Assembly: GCA_947172415.1 (NCBI GenBank)
Contig: OX359199.1
Coordinates: forward strand, 212,001-276,000
Origin: Chondrosia reniformis
Taxonomy: Eukaryota > Porifera > Demospongiae > Chondrillida > Chondrillidae
Length of the DNA: 64,000 nucleotides
Direction of reading: 5' to 3'
The notes below the pieces were generated by a model that was not told the origin of the DNA, did not search any database, and saw only the letters and a program-made list of their open reading frames with translations. Each line of letters starts with the position of its first letter. The stretch's first letter is position 1. Positions 59,343 through 64,000 of this stretch are shown here, piece by piece. Position numbers and translations under genes: made by a program.

Positions 59343-59952
59343 ATGGATCAAAATCAAAGTACTTTTGGACAAGACGAGCTGCCATCATCACCATCGAGAG
59401 GTGCTACTGGTGGTGATACAAGAGACGGAGGTATGTAGGTTTTCAACAGAAATTAATTCTGAGTCATTAAATCTCACATTCTTACCTGTAACCTATATTA
59501 GGGGTGACAACGAAAAAATCGTGTATCACCGATCTCTTTCTAATTTGGCACGAAGCTTCTACTTCATGAGGCGCATCTAACGGTATCATTCGTTTTTAAA
59601 CGAGACGTTCCCATGCCAAGTTATTGTCAAAATACCGTTTTTTTCGTGTACTTTCCGTATTAATCATTCTGCCACAGCTCGAAGGAAAGAGGTGCATTAC
59701 TCAAGCTTTGCTCACAAATAGAGCACATCTATACACATTTAAACATAACAATAATAATCCAATAAAACACTATCTGTCGTTACAGGAGTGAAAAAACCGA
59801 AACATAGTCTCAGATACGAGCCATATGTTACAGTCCTGCACTTAGCTAAAAGCACCCATCGAGATCGTCCTAATACTGTCGGATGCAGTATTACTTTATA
59901 TATCTGTAACCCAGAAATGATGAGCTTTCACTCTCCCAAACCATCTGGGTAG
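59343..59952 (+). CDS. Gene L: 5' stub of a third J/K-type gene
   Basis: Exon 59343-59430 (MDQNQSTFGQDELPSS) follows a J/K-like promoter block and has the same short first-exon layout and phase. A second exon 59786-59948 follows in phase, with a possible donor GG|GTAGGG; if read through, a TAG ends it at 59952 after about 84 residues. No Death or protease exon follows before the convergent transposon-like gene, so the copy is truncated. Confidence 0.45.
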
Positions 59953-60489
59953 GGGGCATTTAGGTACCAAAACGTGAGAAACACGAGAGCCTGTCCCTTT
60001 AACTGCATCATCACCATCTAAAAATGTAATTACTCTAAGAAATCTGCTAAATTAAAATGTTTCTGATCGTTGATTTCATTTTCTGGCTACTTGTCTCTGC
60101 ACATCGTTAGCTACAAATTGATAGTAATGACATGTATGTAAACGTGATATATCGCGATTAAATCGTTTACGATTTGTAACGTGACGACTTTCCACTGTAG
60201 ACAGCTGGTGAGCATTTGATGCATGTCAAACAGAGTTACTTTCCTTTGACACTATGCTTCATGTATGTAATATCCATGTCAACTTTCATGTTTATCCTTT
60301 CTTATCACTTCCAAGTTAGTTTTAGACTACACTGTGATGAGATTGCCTGTGCAAAGGTCATTTAGTATGCCTTGAAGAGGATAGTCATGAGTTTGAGGTA
60401 TATAACTCAAATCACATGTGCACCCACTATACACATTAAATTGTAAATTGAAATCATAATTGTCTAGTACCCCTTCAAAGCTTAAAATA
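59953..60489. other. Spacer before the convergent transposon-like gene
   Basis: No gene is seen on either strand. The sequence changes character here: fewer TATATA runs than the family region. Confidence 0.45.
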
Positions 60490-63400
60490 TCATTTGATGA
60501 TTTTTAAATCCCCTACAGAATAGTCAACTAGTAGATTAAAAAAGCAGTGCTCCTCTTCATCTTCATAAGCAATCTCAAATTTATCACTTTCCTCATCATA
60601 GGCCAAAACAAATCCTCTGAACCAGCTATAGTCTTTGCTATCACAATCAAAGAAACGATGCCATATATCTTTGCCAACTAAATCTTTAGGACCTGTATAA
60701 TCAGCTTTATCAGATATTGGATTTTTTTCTATTAAGCATTTGTACTGATCAACCAACTCTGCCAAAGGGATCTTTTTCCCTGCCTTTGTAAAGTTGAGCT
60801 TTATTGTTTCCTGATTATATACGACTTTCCTTAGCTTGACTTGTACTTTAAGCAGCTCCATCTTCTTCTTAGTCTTTTTCAATACATTTAAATGTTCATC
60901 CCTTTCAATGCCTAATAAAACCTTGTCCAGCAGCTTCACATTGTTGATCACCAACATGCCTGATAAGTCAGCCTTTAATTCCCTTAGTTTCTCTGCTTGT
61001 TCACTTTGCCTTTGCATCATTTTCATCATTGCTTTTTGCCTTTCTTCTTCAATTACTTTTTTATGTTGCTTATAATTTTCCTTCACTGCTACCTTTTCTT
61101 TTACAGCCAGGGAGATTGTCCTGTATTGCTCATCTCTGGATTGAGTATCAAGCCAAGATAAAGTGTCATTTTTCTTGGCTTCAATTAAGTTTCTCTTAGT
61201 AAGTTGGCTTATACTAGGCATAGAGTTTTCTAGCCAGTCATTTAGACCTAAAATAGATTCACAGATGTCATTGCTAGGCTTAATTTCTTTTAAAACTGTT
61301 TTTACTTCTTCTGGTGGATCCCAATATTTTCCTCCTGGTAAATAGTCTTTTGCATAGGATTTCAATTTCAATCTCATTGTAGCTGCCCCCTTGGATAGCT
61401 TGTCTTCCACTAGTTGGTCCCATTCTTTGTCTTGGGTAAAAAGATATGAATAAATCAATTTGTTTTTTGGTTTCATTCGATGATTTTGTTGAACACATTC
61501 ATTATAAAGCCTACTTTCAGAAGGAAATACCTGTATGTTAGGATTAAATGCAATGCTGGGATTTTCCTCTAGGTGTTCCAAAAATCCGTTTAACTCCAAG
61601 TAATGGATGTTCATATCTAACGCACTCTTTTTAAACTCCTGTGATTTGGCCAGTGTAACCAAGTCTGCATAGATATGTAGAAACATTAAACCATCTGCTT
61701 TAAGGCCAGCCATGGCATTGGAATCTTGAAGTTTTTGGTAAACATCTTTCTCCAGTGTATTCTTTCTAAATTCATTTAGGTATTCAAATGCTGCCTTCCT
61801 TAGGAATACCACTTTTACTGCATTAGAAGCAGTCACAAAATATCTACTTCCTACTTGCCGTTCCAATGTCATGGATTGACAGAGTTGGTAATAATTGCTT
61901 TCTTCTATCAGTTTTGCTGATTTTATGGCAATTGCTAAAAAATTTGGGAATGATACTGCACCTACACCATACTCAGGAACTCCTCTTATACCAAATAACT
62001 TACAGAATTCATGTACAGTAGTATCTGTTTGGGAATACTGTCTGGAGGTTTCACTAACTATTTCTGACTCACTACCTTGTAAGAAGGCTTTACGAAGATT
62101 CACCCCCAAATGCATAGCACAAAAGTTACTTACTAATTCTTGACTAGTAGCTAAAGAAGCTTGTCCAAATCTTTCAGCATCTTCTTCCCTTAATTTTTTT
62201 ACTATTTCATTGAACTTCTTTTGGGTTGATGCGCTATCAGATGTAGCAGATGCCACAAGTGACCAATTTATAGATTTAGCATTAGGTAGCTCAAGAATCT
62301 CTGCTGTTCTTCGTAGGTGCTCTAATTCCTTGGAAATATCATTTGCTATTTGTTCTGCTGAGCTGTTAGATAATTCATTTACTGACAACACAAGTCCATT
62401 AATTGTAGCTGCTCCAATCTTATGTTGCTTTAAAGTTGTTCCATCAGAATTCAGATGCATGTGTGTTACGTTTTCTGTCAGTTTTGTTGCTTTGTGGATA
62501 TCATTTACCGTTTTCAGCTCTTCTCTTCTCATGTATTGAGCACAGCTAGCCTTAGGGAGGGATATCTTGCTTCCATTAATGTTTGGCAAAAAGTGATTTA
62601 AAATTGTTTTTATAGTTGGTGCTATTTTACTAGGAGCCATTCCACTGACTAACAACCTATAGTACAACTTACGAAGAGCTACAGAATAAATTTTTCCTGT
62701 TTTTGTGTGGTAGTGAATATCCAAATCTGCTGTATGTTCAATCCCTTTAACCTCATTATCTCTAGAAAGTATATTTATTTCATCACTTAACTCAGTGATA
62801 TTCTCTGAGGCATGCTGATCTAGAAAGTTCTGCAGCTCATACTCTAAAGTAAGACATTCTTTACTGAGGGTATTATTTTCTTTATACGCATTTTGTAGTT
62901 TCTTTTCATAGGACACCTTCAATGTTTGCATCTTGTTTTCAATATCACTTAGGGCTTGCCTCATTTGAATTGTTTCTTTCTGGGATTTCAAGAGTTTTTC
63001 TCCCATGTCTTCTATTTGTTGCTTACATATTTCAACATCATCAGCTGATTCTGAACTTCTTTTGCTGTCATACTGTAGATGTCTTTGGTCTGATAGTGTT
63101 TGCTGTGAAATAAACCTGTAAGCATTGTGTGGAAGAAACTTTCTTTGTTGAAGGTAGGGATCAATCGCCAAGTAGAATTTCCCAATTGCAGTCTTTCCAG
63201 CATCACGTGTAAATGACCAATTTCTTAAAAACCAGTGTAACTTTTTATAAAATTCTAGAGATGGCTTTTTAGTAAAAGCTAAAGTAGGTTGGTCTTGCTG
63301 GGCTGCAGTAAATGCCTTTTTTATTTCTTCAATTGTATATCCTTCTGCCTTTACCTCATGTGGAACATCCATGACTTCATCTACCATAAACAACCATAAA

Positions 63401-64000
63401 AGAAAAATCAATTTTAAATTAAATTAGGTGCAGTGGTTCTTTGCATGGTTTTAATCCATCAATCAGATATGGATAATGGAATCCCATATAAATCAGGATA
63501 TCAAGGAATCATGTTGCATGCCACATAGTGCAACAGAATTACCTTGTTTATTGCGAACTCTTGGTATCCATTTTTTTTCCAAGTAGTTACTAAGGGAACT
63601 AGCATCAATTCTTTGGTTACTCAGTGGGGCTGCAATACGTTCAGCTGCTTTTAACAGACGAGAAGGTCTAGTTGATACCTGTGCTTCAGGAAATTTTTTC
63701 TTAAATAATTCTAGAAGTATGTCTCCTAGGTAACTCCCTGAATGAACTTGTTCCTTCTTTGCTTCATTTAACATTTCAATTAATTGACCATATGTTGGAG
63801 GACCTTATATAAGAACATGTACAATTATACTTTGTCACTACAACTGCAACTGCATGTATGTATACAGTAGGTGTTTCATAGCATATTACATTAATGTTCC
63901 TCACCACTGTTAACTGCAGCTGCTTGCTGACTGCGAAGTACAGGTCCAGGGTTTCTCTCAATACCTCCTATGACCAGTAGAATATGCAAACAAAGAAGCA
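60490..64000 (-). CDS. Transposon-like protein with 2A-like N-terminal motif (5' end outside window)
   Basis: Three visible exons on the minus strand join in phase: 64000-63905, 63803-63543 and 63380-60490, at least 1080 residues. The first encodes LLCLHILLVIGGIERNPGP, a hydrophobic run ending in a 2A-like NPGP motif. The long exon has a coiled coil (about 100 residues from EICKQQIEDMGEKLL), then MHLNSDGTTLKQHKIGAATI, ATSDSASTQKKFNEIV and FCAMHLGVNLRKAF. The spaced Asp residues and C..H pattern resemble RNase H-fold transposases. Near the C-terminus are a second basic coiled coil and a Tudor-like module (GKDIWHRFFDCDSKDYSWFRGFVLAYDEE). Similar layouts occur in multicopy animal transposon-like genes, but I cannot assign a superfamily. 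No inverted repeats are visible because the left-hand end is not obvious and the 5' end is cut off. Confidence 0.6.

Overview
The window reads as nuclear DNA of an early-branching animal, most likely a demosponge of the Amphimedon type. The evidence is an AT-rich background, compact genes with many small exons bounded by GT/AG introns (exon phases were checked by hand), a strong expansion of death-fold domains, and an animal PDIA5. The species is an inference; no search was run.

The main content is a clustered multigene family that joins death-fold adaptor domains (Death, CARD), in some members a ZU5 domain, to a C-terminal chymotrypsin-fold (Trypsin_2-like) protease domain split over three exons. 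From left to right: gene A (1-4511, 5' part outside the window, damaged); a 5-kb stretch of duplicated debris, a LINE tail and a MITE; gene B (9541-13956, ZU5 protein without protease); gene C (14714-20013, ZU5 plus protease); a protease N-lobe mini-gene (20162-20942); gene D (21562-26964, CARD-DD-DD-protease); chimera E (27591-28592, CARD fused to a protease C-lobe); gene FG (29994-39173, ZU5-DD-CARD-pseudoprotease); gene H (39778-43815, DD-CARD-pseudoprotease). Genes J (48319-51739) and K (53286-57782) are DD-DD-proteases, and L (59343-59952) is a stub.

Across the family the catalytic triad decays in a pattern. J and K keep His/Asp/Ser. C has His/Glu/Ser. D keeps only Ser. A, FG and H have lost His and Asp and carry Pro where the catalytic Ser should be. 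The arrangement suggests an innate-immune or cell-death module in which a trypsin-like protease is wired directly to death-fold adaptors, with catalytic and pseudo-enzyme members side by side. This function is inferred.

Between the two halves lies a divergent pair: gene I (minus strand, two Death domains) and an intronless PDIA5-like protein disulfide isomerase (46248-47786), with start codons 30 bp apart. The 3' end of PDIA5 is copied before gene K and before gene L, always followed by a related promoter and a DD-type gene start. The J/K/L series therefore grew by tandem duplication of a unit [PDIA5 3' end - promoter - DD-protease gene].

The right edge (60490 to the window end, minus strand) holds a long transposon-like gene with a putative RNase H-like core and a Tudor-like C-terminus. 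Its N-terminal visible exon carries a 2A-like ribosome-skipping motif ending in NPGP. Repeats include two MITEs with clear terminal inverted repeats and target duplications, a 5'-truncated LINE with an empty site in a paralogous block, tRNA-derived SINE relics and several minisatellites.
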